Counted from the stretch's first letter, positions 52,676 to 62,889 are shown. The stretch is 64,000 nt of DNA from RYN-230 sp963837335 (GCA_963837335.1 CAWINS010000006.1:62001-126000); one strand, 5' to 3'. Notes: generated by a model not told the origin, from the sequence alone. Numbers and translations are program-made.

Positions 52676-53250
52676 CCCGCCGGGTGGTACGCGCGGTGCC
52701 CGCGCCGGCCAGTGGGCTGGCCATGCTCGGACTGACGACCGGACTGCTGGCCGTGACCGACGACGGGGCCGGTGTCGCGCCGCTACTGGTGGCTCAGCTC
52801 GCCCGCAACGGGCTTCCCGCGAAGGTCGTCACGCACGTGCCGCCCGACGCGTGCGGAGTCATCGTGCTGGACGGCTTGCGGCCTGTTACCTCCGTGGACG
52901 AGGCGCTGGCCGCGGAGCGTGCTGCGTTCCGTGCTGCCCGCGAGATCGCCGCCCGGATGGACGCTGAGGGCGGGGTCTTCGTGACCGTCCAGGACACCGG
53001 CGGCGATTTCGGGGTGACCGGCTACTGCTCCGGGCACCGGCACAGGACGGCACCAGCGCAGACGGCACCAGCGCAGACGGCACCAGCGCGGGCGGCACCG
53101 ATCCGGTGCGAGCCTGGCTGGGCGGCCTCGCGGCCCTCGCGCGGACGGCCGCGAAGGAATGGCCGCGAGCGTCGGTCAAAGCCATCGACTGCGCCACGGC
53201 CGGCCGGTCACCGGCCGCGGTGGCCGACGCGATCGTGGCCGAGCTGCTGA
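52650..53250 (+). CDS. PfaA-like piece 6: N-terminal half of the ketoreductase region
   Basis: VPAPASGLAMLGLTTGLLAV, ACGVIVLDGLRPV, EGGVFVTVQDTGGDFG: the structural half preceding the catalytic KR in PUFA synthases. After about 53040 the sense moves frame; a DGTSA repeat (three 15-base units, 53050-53095) lies at the junction. Confidence 0.8.
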
Positions 53251-54959
53251 CCGGCGGCGCGACGGCCGATGCTGGCCTGCGCGCGGACGGGACGAGGGTC
53301 ACCCTGGAACTGGCCGCCGCCCCCGCTGGCCCAGGCCGCCCGCCGGACATCGGCCCGCACTCGGTGATCGTGGCCACCGGCGGGGCCAGGGGAGTCACCG
53401 GGGCGGCCCTTAAGCTGCTGGCCAAACAGCACCGGCCCCGGCTGGCCCTGCTCGGCCGGACACCGCTGGATCGCGAGCCCGACGGCCTCCCGGCGGCGGC
53501 CGACCGGACTGAGCTGATCCAGCTGCTGGCCAGGCGCCAGCCCGGCACCCCGGCCGAGATCGCCGCGGCCGCGGACCGGGTGCTCGCGGCCCGTGAGATC
53601 CGGGAAACGATCAGCGTGATCGAGCAGTCGGGGGCGCGGGTCCGCTACTACGTGGTCAACGTGACCGACCCGGCCGCGCTGGCCGAAACGCTGGCCGGGG
53701 TGCGGTCCGACTGGGGACCGATCACCGGGATCGTGCACGGGGCCGGGGTGCTGGCCGACGCGCTGATCGCGGTCAAGACCGAAGACCAGTTCAACCGGGT
53801 CTTCGACACGAAGGTCGAGGGACTGCGCAGCCTGCTGGCGGCCACGGCGGACGATCCGCTGGCGGTGCTGTGCGCGTTCTCCTCCGTGGCCGCCCAGTTC
53901 GGCAACCCGGGACAGTGCGATTACGCCATGGCCAACGAGGTGCTGAACCAGGTGCTGTCGGCTGAGCAGGCCCGCCGGACTGGCTGTCTGGTCCGGGCCG
54001 TCGGCTGGGGACCCTGGCGGGGCGGCATGGTCACCAGCGACCTGGCCGGCCGCTTCGCTACCGCGGGCGTGGCGCTGATCGACCTGGATGCGGGGGCCGC
54101 CGCGTTCGGCGCCGAACTTGGCCATCGCGCGCAGGAAGCGCGGGTCATCGTGTCCGCGGGCGCCAGCGCCAGGCCGGAGGGCGCGCTGGCCGCGCAGGTC
54201 ACGGTGGCGGGCCCGGCCTACGCCTACCTGGCGGACCACCAGGTCGCAGGGGTTCCCGTGGTACCCGTCGCGACCGTGCTGGACTGGTTCGCGGGCGCGG
54301 CGCGAGCCTGGCGGCCGACCGCGAGCTCGATAGCCGTCCGCGATCTGCGGGTGCTCGACAAGATCCCGCTGCCCCGGCTGGCCGACGGCGGGCACCGGCT
54401 CATCCTGCGCGGCCGCGAGGCCGACGCCGCGGCGGGCCAGGCGCTGGACCTCGACCTGCTCGACGAGACCGGCCAGCTGCACTATCGCGCCCGCGTGGCG
54501 GCGCCTGCGCCGCTGATCCCGGGCCGCTGGGACGCTCCCGCGGGGCTGACCGCGCTGGCCAGCCCGTACGACGGCACGACCCTGTTCCACGGGCCGAGGT
54601 TTCAGGCCATCAGATCCGATCCCATGGTCGGCCCGGCCGGGGCGCAGGCCACCGTGGCCGGGTCAGGCGTCCTGGGCTGGGAAGGGTCGTCCCGGCAGAT
54701 AGATCCGGCGGCGGTAGACGGCGGACTGCAACTCGCCGTGCTGTGGGCGAGCCAGGCGGGCGCCGGCCGCACGCTGCCGATGGCCATCGGCGAATGCCGG
54801 GTGCACCGGCCCGGCGCTGTCGAGGCCGAGGTCCGCTGCGTGGTCATCGCCCGGCGGGCGGACGACTTGACCGCAGCCTGCGACGTCGCGCTGATCGACC
54901 CGGACGGGTCGCCGCGGGTGGAACTGCTCGGAGTCCAACTCGTCCGCCGTCCCGGCTGA
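53040..54959 (+). CDS. PfaA-like piece 7: ketoreductase and PS-DH dehydratase
   Basis: KR: VRAWLGGLAALARTAAKEWP, NADPH loop VIVATGGARGVTGAALKLL, IVHGAGVLADALI and catalytic Tyr in GQCDYAMANEVLNQ (codon 53922). The C-terminal hot-dog dehydratase has HQVAGVPVVP (HxxxGxxxxP) and a second strand region DPAAVDGGLQLAVLW carrying the expected Asp. Ends at 54959, 45 bases before the next subunit. Confidence 0.9.
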   Translation, partial: AQDGTSADGTSADGTSAGGTDPVRAWLGGLAALARTAAKEWPRASVKAIDCATAGRSPAAVADAIVAELLTGGATADAGLRADGTRVTLELAAAPAGPGRPPDIGPHSVIVATGGARGVTGAALKLLAKQHRPRLALLGRTPLDREPDGLPAAADRTELIQLLARRQPGTPAEIAAAADRVLAAREIRETISVIEQSGARVRYYVVNVTDPAALAETLAGVRSDWGPITGIVHGAGVLADALIAVKTEDQFNRVFDTKVEGLRSLLAATADDPLAVLCAFSSVAAQFGNPGQCDYAMANEVLNQVLSAEQARRTGCLVRAVGWGPWRGGMVTSDLAGRFATAGVALIDLDAGAAAFGAELGHRAQEARVIVSAGASARPEGALAAQVTVAGPAYAYLADHQVAGVPVVPVATVLDWFAGAARAWRPTASSIAVRDLRVLDKIPLPRLADGGHRLILRGREADAAAGQALDLDLLDETGQLHYRARVAAPAPLIPGRWDAPAGLTALASPYDGTTLFHGPRFQAIRSDPMVGPAGAQATVAGSGVLGWEGSSRQIDPAAVDGGLQLAVLWASQAGAGRTLPMAIGECRVHRPGAVEAEVRCVVIARRADDLTAACDVALIDPDGSPRVELLGVQLVRRPG

Positions 54960-55004
54960 GCCATCCATTCCCGCTGCGTTTCCCAGCTAGAAGGCGGCAT
55001 TGAC

Positions 55005-57031
55005 GTGGAGCAGGAACCGATCGCGATCGTCGGCCGGGGCTGCGTCGTGCCCGGCGCGCTCGACCCCGACACCTTCTGGGAGAACATCGCGGCCGGCCGG
55101 TGCCACCTCGACCCGGCGTCCGGCGGCGGGATCGTACGCGACTTCGGCGCGTCTTTCGACGCCACCGGCTTCGCGCTGGACGCCGAGGAGATCATCGGGC
55201 TGGACCCGCTGTACCAGTGGGTCCTGCACGCGGCGCGGCAGGCCCTGCGTGAGGCAGGCCACGCGGCTGCGCGACGGTCCGACGCGGGCCTGGTGCTCGG
55301 CAACCTGTCGTATCCGTCAGCCGGGCTGGTCACCTTCGCCGAGCAGATCTGGCGGGACGGCCGGCCATCGCCTGGCACAGATCCCCGCAACCGGTTCTCC
55401 TCTGGCCTGCCGGCCCATCTCGCCGCGCGCGCCCTCGGCCTCGGGGCCGGTGGCTTCGCGCTGGACGCCGCCTGCGCCTCAGCGCTGTACGCGATCAAGC
55501 TCGGCTGCGACCGGCTGAATGACGGTACGGCCAGCCTCATGCTCGCCGGGGGAGTCAGCTGCCCGGACCGCCCGCTCGTGCACGGCGGGTTCCGCGAGCT
55601 TGGGGCGGTCAGCCGGACCGGGCAGTCCCGGCCCTTCCACCGCGGTGCCGACGGGCTCATGCCCAGTGAGGGCGCCGCCCTGGTGGCCCTGATGCGGCTG
55701 GCTGACGCGGTCAGCGCCGGGACACCGATCCTCGGCGTCATCAGGGCGATCGGGCTGTCCAACGACGGCCGGGCGGGCGGCCTGCTCGTGCCGTCCCAGG
55801 AAGGGCAGGAACGCGCGATGCGGCTCGCCTACGCCGCGGCCGGCCTGGCGCCGCGGACCGTGTCGCTGGTGGAGTGTCACGCGACCGGCACGCCCGTCGG
55901 GGACGCGGTGGAGGCGGGCAGCATGGCGCGAGTGTTCGCTGACTGCGACGATCTGCCGGTCGGCTCGGTGAAATCCAACGTCGGGCATCTGCTCACCGCC
56001 GCGGGGGGCGCGGGGCTGCTGAAGGTGCTCGGCGCCATCCGGGCCCGGGTGCGCCCGCCCTCGCTGAGCGCAGATAACCCGATCACGGCGTTCGAGGGCA
56101 CCCCGCTGCGATTGCTGGCCGAGCCGGAGGACTGGCCGGGCCCGCGCCGGTGCGCGGTGAGCGCCTTCGGCTTCGGCGGCACCAACGCGCATCTGATCGT
56201 CGACGAATGGGTCCCCGGCGCGGGCGTTCCCGCGGCCCGCCGGACGCCGCGCCCGGACGCTGCGGTGGCCATCACCGCGATCGGCGCCCGGGTCGCTGAC
56301 GGCGACGACGCGGACGACTTCCGGCGGGCGATCCTGCTCGGCGAGCGGCATCCGGGCCCGCGCTCGTCCATCGACGTCAGGCTGGACGGCTTGCGCTTCC
56401 CCCCGCGCGACCTCGAGGCCGCGCACGCTCAGCACGTGCTCCTGCTCGAAGCGGCCCGGGAGGCCGCGGCCCAGGTCGAGCTGCCCCGCGAACGGACCAC
56501 GGTCATCGTCGGCATGGGCGTCGATCCCGAGGTGGCCAGGTACCCGGCGGCGAGCCGGGACCGGCCGGAAACGGAGTTCCCCGGTCCTGCCGTGCTCGGC
56601 ACGATGCCGAACCTGGTGGCCAACCGGATCAACGTGCAGCTGAACCTCGGGGGCCCCGGCTACACGGTCTCGGCCGAGGAAGCGTCCGGGCTGGTTGCGC
56701 TGGGACAGGCCGCCCGCGCGCTGCGCTGCGGCGAGGCCGACGCCGCGGTCGTCGGGGCGGTGGACCTCTCCTGCGAGCCGGTGCACCAGGCGGCGCTGCG
56801 TGCGCTGGGCCGCGACCGCCCGCCCGGTGACGCGGCCGTGGTGGTGATCCTCGAGCGGCTGGCCGACGCCCGCCGCGACGGCCGCCCGGTGATCGCGGTG
56901 CTCGACGACCCGCAAGCGGCTGATGACGCGCCCGGATTGCTCGTCGGCGACCAGATGGCCGCCGATGGCGCGGGCCGTGACGGCCCAGCCCAGCTCGATC
57001 CGGGCCAGCTCGATCCGGCCCAGCTCGATCG
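55005..57031 (+). CDS. PfaC-like piece 1: KS and chain-length factor
   Basis: KS 1-400 (VVPGALDPDTFWENI; Cys codon 55473; VECHATGTPVGD; VKSNVGHLLTAAGGAGLL; SAFGFGGTNAHLIVDE). CLF ~430-640 (GPGYTVSAEEASG; no catalytic Cys). The continuing open frame to 57392 is out of sense after the QLDP repeat. Confidence 0.88.
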
Positions 57032-57051
57032 CGGGCCAGTTCGACCCGGCC
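56991..57051 (+). repeat. 15-bp tandem repeat in the CLF-AT linker with one 16-base unit
   Basis: Units CAGCTCGATCCGGGC, CAGCTCGATCCGGCC, CAGCTCGATCGCGGGC and CAGTTCGACCCGGCC. The third equals the first plus one G. That extra base is exactly where the reading frame is lost. Confidence 0.9.
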
Positions 57052-58660
57052 GAGCTGTTCGGCCGGGCGCACGCGGCTCACGGGCTGGTCGCGGTCGCGG
57101 CCGCGGCCTTGGCCGTGCAGCACCAGGCGATCCCGCGCCCGGGGGAGGTGGCCAGCCCGGTTTCTGGCGGACTGGCCGCGCTGGCCGCCGTCGAGCCGCT
57201 GGGCGGCGTCCCGGTGAGCGTCCGGCTCCACCCGGCCGGCCCGGCGGAGCCCTGGGCCGCGGGGCCGGCCCCGCGCCTTCGGCTGTACTCAGGAGCGGAT
57301 CGCGCCGCGGTGCTCGAGGCGCTCGCGGCGGGCCGGGAGTCCGCCTCGGGCCCGGCCCGGCTGGCGATCATCGTCAGCGGGCCCGGCGATGAGCCCGGGC
57401 GCACCGAGGCCGCCCGCAGGTGGCTCGCCCACGAAGGGCCCCGCCCGGACGCGGTCGCGTACCGTGACGCGCCGCTGGGCGGCGAGATCGCCTTCGTATT
57501 CACCAACGGGTCCGCCGCCTACCCGGGCATGGGTGCCGAGCTGGCGCTGGCCTTCCCGGACCTCGCGGACGCGTTCGAGGCCAGCCACGCGCGGTTGCGG
57601 CCGCGGGCCGGTGAGGCTCAGGCCGCGCTGCCCCCGCCCGGGGTCATCGGCCGGATTCTCGGGGCCGCGGTGCTCTGCGCCTTCCACGCGGAGTTCACCC
57701 GCGGCGTGCTGGGAATCCAGCCGGATGCCGCGATCGGATACTCCTCCGGTGAGTCCGCAGCCCTGGTTGCCCTCGGAGCCTGGACCGACCCGGCCGCCCT
57801 GAACCACGACGTGCACGCCAGCGAACTGCTCGCCACCGACCTGACCGGCGAGTTCCGCGCCGTGCGGCGGGCCTGGCGGCGCCTCGGCGTGACGGGGGAG
57901 CGGTGGGTCAGCTACCTGGTCAGCGCCCCGGCGGACCAGGTCCGGGCCGCGCTCGGCGACCAGGCGGCCGCGTATCTGATGGCCATCAACGCGCCCGATG
58001 CCTGCATCATCGGCGGGGAGGAAGCGGCCTGCGAGGCGGTGCTGCGACGGCTCGCAGGCGTGGCCGTGATCCCCATCGACTACGGCATCGCCGCGCATGC
58101 CCCGGTGCTGGCCGACGTGGCGGAGGAATACCGGCGGCTGCACTGGCGGCCGACCGCCGACCTGCCGGGGGTCAGGTTCTACAGCGGCGCCACGGGCGAG
58201 TCATACCGGGCATCCGCCGACCGGGCCGCGGACGCGCTGGCGGCCCAGATTCTCGGCCCGATCGACTTCGTCCGCGTGATCGAGCGCGCGTGGGACGACG
58301 GGGTGCGGGTGTTCGTCGAGCACGGGCCGCAAGCACAGTGCACCGGGTGGATCCGCAGAATCCTGGGCGAGCGCGCCCACCTCAGCGTCGCGCTCGACGC
58401 GCCAGGCGGCCGGGGCACCCGCCAGCTGACTCAGGTCGTCGCGGAGCTGGCCGCGGCGGGTGTGGGAGTCGGCGCGGCGGCGTTCTTCGGCCGTCTCGCC
58501 GCGGCTGCCCCCGCGGCGGCGGCCAGGACCGAGACGATCCGGCTTCCCGCCCATCCGCCCCAGATGCGGCTGCCCGGACGCGAACCGCCGGTGACCGTCA
58601 TGCCCCGGGCGCCGAGGCTGGTGCCGGTGGCGGACAGCTTCAGCCGGGGCAACTCCATGC
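57031..58660 (+). CDS. PfaC-like piece 2: acyltransferase
   Basis: FDPAELFGRAHAAHGLVAVAAAALA, then AT: AFVFTNGSAAYPGMGAELALAF, GYSSGESAALVALG (Ser codon 57742) and FVEHGPQAQCTGWIRRILG. The frame stays open to 58860 but is nonsense after about 58660. Confidence 0.86.
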
Positions 58661-61508
58661 CGGGCAGCCATCGCCGCGGCGGACGCCGGCCCTCCCGGCT
58701 GAGCCCGGCCCCGGGCCGGCCCGGGCGCCCGCCGGGGCCGCAGACCTGGTCGCCCTGCAGTTTCAGAACGTCACGGCGTTGCACCGGGACTTCCTGGCCA
58801 AGCAGGCGCAGGCTCATGGCGAGTTCCTGCGCGCGCGCCAGCGCGGCGTCTCCGCCTTGATCGCGATGATGCCGGGGCCGAGCGCGCCGTCGCCGGTGCG
58901 GCGGACCGGGCCCGATGAGCCCGTCGCGGCGGAAAGGCCGGCGGCGGCCGCACCCGTCCCCGCGCCCCCGGAGCGCGCGGCTTCGGGCCGGGGGCCCGGC
59001 GCCGCCCCGTTAGAGAGCCGGGTTGTCCCGTGCGGCCCGACGTTCGACCGCGCTCAGCTCGAATGGCTGGCCGAGAGCAGGGTCTCCGAGCTGTTCGGCC
59101 CGCAGTTCGCGGTGCTGGACGACCGGCCCAGGCAGACCCGCCTGCCCACGCCCCCCATGCTGCTGGTCGACCGGGTAACCGGCATCGATGCGATCCCGGG
59201 CTCGATGGGCACCGGCACGGTATGGACCGAGACCGACGTCGCACCGGACGGCTGGTACCTGGATCCGGCAGGCCGCATGGCGCCCGGATTGATGATCGAG
59301 GCGGGGCAGGCGGACCTGCTGCTCATCAGCTGGCTCGGGGTGGACCTGCCTGGTCAGGGCGACCGGGTGTACCGGCTGCTGGGCTGTGAGGTCACCTTCC
59401 ACGGCAGTCCGGCGCTGGCGGGCGAGACGCTCCGGTACGAGATCCAGATCTACCAGCACGCCGAGCACGACGGCGTGCGGATCTTCTTCTTCCGCTACGA
59501 CTGCTACGCCGGCGACGAACTGCGGATGACGGTACGCCAAGGGCAGGCGGGGTTCTTCACCGACGACCAGCTCGCCAGCACCGAGGGCCTGCCCTGGGAC
59601 GCCACGCAGATGGCGGCGGATGACGGGCCGCTGGCCGGGCCGGCCGTCCCGGCCGCGCGCCGCAGCTTCGGTGCCGCCGAGGTGCGCGCCTTCGCCGAGG
59701 GACGCCCGGCTGACTGCTTCGGCGCGGGGTGGGCCGCCGCCGGCGCGCACGTCCGGACGCCGCGCATCGGCGCAGGCCGGATGCTGAGGTTCGACACAGT
59801 GACGGACGTGGATCCCGGGGGAGGGCCGCTAGGCCGCGGCTACCTGCGGGCCGAGGCCACCGTGACCTCCGGCGACTGGTTCTTCGACGGGCACTTCAAG
59901 AACGACCCGTGCATGCCGGGCACGCTGATGTTCGAGGGCGGCCTGCAGGCCATGGAGTTCTACCTGGCCGCGCTCGGGTTCACGATCGACCGGGACGGGT
60001 GGCGCTTCGAGCCCGCGGCGGGGGAGCCATGCCTGGTGCGCTGCCGCCACCAGGTCAGCCCGGCCAGCCGCACGATCGTGTACGAGGTCTTCGTGTCCGC
60101 GCTCTCGGCGGATCCCTGCCCCACGCTGTACGCGGACGTGCTCGGCACGGTGGACGGCGTGAAGGCGTTCCACGCCCGCCGGGCTGGCGTGCGGCTGGTG
60201 CCGGACTGGCCGCTGGACCACTGGCGCCAGCTCGGGCCGCCCAGGGTGCAGCCGTCCGGTGAGCTCGTGCCCCTGCCCGTGCTGGGCGGCCTGGCGGGCC
60301 TGGGAGAGGACGCCGTCGAGGATGCCCCGGCCGACGGTGTGCCGCGGGACGGACGGCCGGTGCTGGTCGACGGGGTGCGGCAGGATTACGCCGCCCTGCT
60401 CGCCTGCGCCTGGGGACGGCCCACCCAGGCCTTCGGGGCGGGCTACGCGCGGTTCGATGGCCCGCGCGGCCTCCCGCACCTGCCCGGTCCCCCGTACCAC
60501 TTCGTGACCAGGATTGTCGCGATCGAGGGGCCGCTGGCCGGCCTGGAGCCGGGCAGCGCGGCGACCGCCGACTACGACGTGCCCGCGGAGGTGTGGTACT
60601 TCGAGCAGAACGGTGCGCCCACGATGCCGTTCTGCGTCCTCATGGAGGCGGCGCTGCAGCCCTGCGGCTGGCTCGCCACCTACGCAGGCAGCGTCTTGTC
60701 GTCCGAGGCTGATCTGCGGTTCAGGAACCTCGACGGAACCGGGACGGTCCTGCGCCAGGTGCCGGAGGGCACCGCGGCGTTGCGGACCAGGGTCGAGCTG
60801 CGCGGCATCTCGCGGCTCGGCGACATGATCATCGAGTCCTTCGGCGCCACCTGCACGATGCTCGGCGGGCCATCCGGCGGCGAGGTGGCGTTCGAGATGG
60901 AGACGGTATTCGGCTTCTTCCCGCCAGCGGCCCTGGCCAGCCAGGTCGGCCTGCCGCCGTCGGCTGGGGAGCGGGCCAGGCTGGCCGAGCCCAGCGACTA
61001 CCGCGTGGACCTGCGGGCCCGGCCGCCGGGATACTGCGCGGGCCCGGCGCGCCTGCCCGGGCCGATGCTGCTCATGCTCGACCGGATCACCGGGTACTGG
61101 CCCGAGGCCGGCCAGGCCGGGCTGGGCCGGCTGCGCGCGGAGAAGGACGTCGAGCCAGGCGAGTGGTTCTTCAAGGCGCACTTCTTCCAGGACCCGGTCA
61201 TGCCCGGCTCGCTCGGCATCGAGGCGATGAGCCAGCTCCTTCAGTGGTATCTCATCGAGCGCGGCGCGGCCGCGGACCTGGCCGGCCCGGCGTTCGAACC
61301 GGTCATGACCGGTCATCCGCTGACCTGGAGATACCGCGGGCAGGTCCTGCCCACCGACGGGCGCCTCACCGTGGAGCTGGAAATCACCGGCCTGGGCGAG
61401 GACGAGCGCGGCCGGTACGCGACCGCCGACGGCTGGCTGTGGGTGGACGGCCTGCGCATCTACCACGTCAGCGACCTCGGCATGCGCGTCGTCCCCGGCC
61501 GGCGCTGA
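58660..61508 (+). CDS. PfaC-like piece 3: tandem FabA-like dehydratase domains
   Basis: A helical linker is followed by four hot-dog folds arranged as two pairs. Each pair has a degenerate partner (GRMAPGLMIEAGQADLLL; NGAPTMPFCVLMEAALQP) and a catalytic one: FDGHFKNDPCMPGTLMFEGG (His codon 59892) and FKAHFFQDPVMPGSLGIEAM (His codon 61179). These make and probably isomerise double bonds during chain growth. Stop at 61508, facing the FeeM-like gene 15 bases away. Confidence 0.92.
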
Positions 61509-61523
61509 GCCCTGGCCGGGGAT

Positions 61524-62306
61524 TTACTCCCGGGCCACCGTCTCGAGGCGGTAGCGGGCCAGCCTCTCGCGGTGCCCGGGGAGGACGGCCTCGTCCGGAA
61601 GGCCGCGCAGGAAGAACTCGAGCGCCTTCATCTTGATCCGGCGCTTGACCGGATTCACCCTGCTGAGCTTCAGCGCCTCGTCCAGGGAGTCCGGAATGTC
61701 GATCATGACTGGCACCACGTGGTGATTCCAGATCTCCCCGTCCGGCCCGATGCGGTTCCAGGACGCCCCGAAGATCATCTTGCAGCGCGGGTAAAGCCGT
61801 GCGTCACAGGCCACGAGCAGAAGCTCATACCGCTGGCCCAGCGAGTAATGCCAGATCGCGCGGTACAGCATGAGCGCTGCCTTCCCGCTCACATCCGGCT
61901 CTCTCACCAGAGCCGAAATCTCGCCGCAGGCGGCTGGGTCAAGCCCTTCAAGCAGGCGCTGGTATTCCGGGTAGAGTTCCTGGGTCGTATAGACGGGAAA
62001 AGACTTGAGCCCCTGGCCAGGATCGGCATTGATGATGCGGGCGGTGGCGACTGTGCGCAGCGCGCCGTCCCGGAACCCTTGCACGCTGAAATACTGGGCG
62101 TGGTCCTGGTAAGGGTCCTTGCCGGGCCCTATGCGTAAGCCGTCACCGGTGAGATCCGCGTCAGCGACGAAGCCGTGTGCGCGGTAGATCCGCGCGTGCA
62201 ATTCTTTCGCGGCGGTTAACTGCTCGGGATGGGTGACGATAATGGTCCGCAGTCCCGGGACCTCGGTGTTCAGCTGCCGGTAATACTTCAACGTCTGCCT
62301 GATCAC
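61524..62306 (-). CDS. FeeM-like N-acyl amino acid synthase/GNAT-fold acyltransferase
   Basis: 260 residues, GTG 62306 with GGAG seven bases upstream. Pattern of autoinducer-synthase-like GNAT proteins: LRTIIVTHPEQLTAAKELHARIYRA, DPYQDHAQYFSVQG, VATARIINADPGQGL, CGEISALVREPD, RYELLLVACDARLYPRCKMIFGA. FeeM-type enzymes transfer an acyl chain from acyl-ACP to an amino acid such as tyrosine. It faces the pfa-like operon, so it could consume that synthase's acyl-ACP to make an N-acyl amino acid; this pairing is inference. PEP-CTERM/exosortase-associated acyltransferases are the alternative family. Confidence 0.75.
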   Translation of the reverse strand: MIRQTLKYYRQLNTEVPGLRTIIVTHPEQLTAAKELHARIYRAHGFVADADLTGDGLRIGPGKDPYQDHAQYFSVQGFRDGALRTVATARIINADPGQGLKSFPVYTTQELYPEYQRLLEGLDPAACGEISALVREPDVSGKAALMLYRAIWHYSLGQRYELLLVACDARLYPRCKMIFGASWNRIGPDGEIWNHHVVPVMIDIPDSLDEALKLSRVNPVKRRIKMKALEFFLRGLPDEAVLPGHRERLARYRLETVARE

Positions 62307-62395
62307 CTGGCGACTCCAGTCGTGCAGTCACTGAAGGGCTGACCTCAGGGCCATGGTAGACCTCCGGATCGGCCGTTCAGGTGCGGCGGCCGGGG

Positions 62396-62548
62396 CTACC
62401 GGCGCGAGCGGCGCGGGCGGAACTTGATCCAGAGCAGGATCCCGGCCGCCACCACCAGCAGCCACGGGGAGAACAGGAAGTGCAGGGTGAAGCTGACGAC
62501 GATCAGCGCGACGATGGCGATGAGGACGAGGGCGATGATCCCGGGCAT
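62396..62548 (-). CDS. 50-residue single-pass or hairpin membrane peptide
   Basis: ATG 62548, stop 62396. Two hydrophobic stretches (IIALVLIAIVALIVVSFTL and LLVVAAGILLWIKF) separated by HFLFSPW, then a basic tail RPRRSRR. Such tiny proteins, about 50 residues with an arginine tail, recur in actinobacterial genomes. CGGAG lies ~10 bases upstream. Function unknown; the cationic tail should face the cytoplasm. Confidence 0.6.
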   Translation of the reverse strand: MPGIIALVLIAIVALIVVSFTLHFLFSPWLLVVAAGILLWIKFRPRRSRR

Positions 62549-62889
62549 GGTGGTCGGTCTCCGTTCGGGTCAGGCTGGTCAGTGGTTGCGTTCATGCTTC
62601 ACACTGCCGCCAGCCGGGCGCCCCGTCGATCGGGATCAACCCTGATTCGCACCCTGATCCGCACCCGCAGGCCTCGGGGTCGCGACCCCGCCCTGGCCAG
62701 GGTCGAGTCCGGGGAAATGGGGAATCCCCGCAGGCTGCGGTGCCTCGAGCCTGTGATACGTTCGGCATCGCCGCAGGCTGCTGCGAACTGAGGAGGTGAG
62801 ACCGATCAACGCTGTGAACGGTCGGGGCTCCCTCTCTCGCATGGCCTAGGGAGTGCCCGCAGAAGGCATCCCGAAAGGCCTGAAACGCT
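62549..62889. other. Intergenic region before the dienelactone-hydrolase-like gene
   Basis: 341 bases without a convincing gene. A strong GAGGAGG at about 62790 is not followed by a well-placed start; a GTG at 62813 would give only 12 codons. A small CCCTC..GAGGG-type inverted element lies near 62830-62855. Possibly leader of the hydrolase. Confidence 0.35.

Larger units (their letters stand above)
48873..54959 (+). pseudogene. PUFA-synthase-like subunit, KS-AT-ACP-KR-DH (PfaA type), seven frame breaks
   Basis: One gene by domain order and spacing, starting at the ATG 48873 (GGGAGG five bases upstream). The sense changes frame at about 49947, 51257, 51758, 51885, 52265, 52650 and 53040. Domains: KS with C208, AT with GHSFGE, a helical linker, one ACP, a KR with its PUFA-type N-terminal half, and a C-terminal PS-DH. 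This is the Pfa2 layout of myxobacterial-style three-gene PUFA loci (inference from architecture). Only one ACP is present where true PUFA synthases have several in tandem. All active-site residues survive, so single-base sequence errors are the favoured explanation. Pieces are listed separately. Confidence 0.88.
55005..61508 (+). pseudogene. PUFA-synthase-like subunit, KS-CLF-AT-DH-DH (PfaC type with AT), two frame breaks
   Basis: GTG 55005 with AAGGCGG upstream. Domain order: KS with Cys157 (DAACASALYA), a chain-length factor whose Cys position is Glu (TVSAEEASGLVAL), an AT with GYSSGE, a helical linker (LHRDFLAKQAQAHGEFL), and tandem FabA-like dehydratases. This equals the Pfa3 arrangement of three-gene PUFA loci, minus the terminal acylglycerolphosphate acyltransferase. 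Frame breaks: an extra G at about 57031, inside the third unit of a 15-base repeat, and a missing base near 58660. Correcting both gives ~2168 residues. It would add the isomerising/dehydrating and chain-length functions to the KS-AT-ACP-KR-DH partner. Confidence 0.88.

Noticed and set aside
49940..53050. Programmed ribosomal frameshifting as explanation for the broken pfa gene
   Set aside because: Seven changes in different directions without a recurring slippery heptamer or downstream pseudoknot; indels or sequence errors are simpler.
53208..54590. Long antisense ORF (460 codons) opposite the KR-DH piece, and a similar one at 59829-61466 opposite the dehydratases
   Set aside because: High-GC DNA gives long antisense frames; translations are Arg/Gly/Gln-rich with no motifs, while the sense strand encodes clear catalytic domains.
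62790..62851. Leader peptide after the strong GAGGAGG
   Set aside because: The only GTG is ~17 bases downstream and gives 12 codons with no regulatory residues; spacing is too long.
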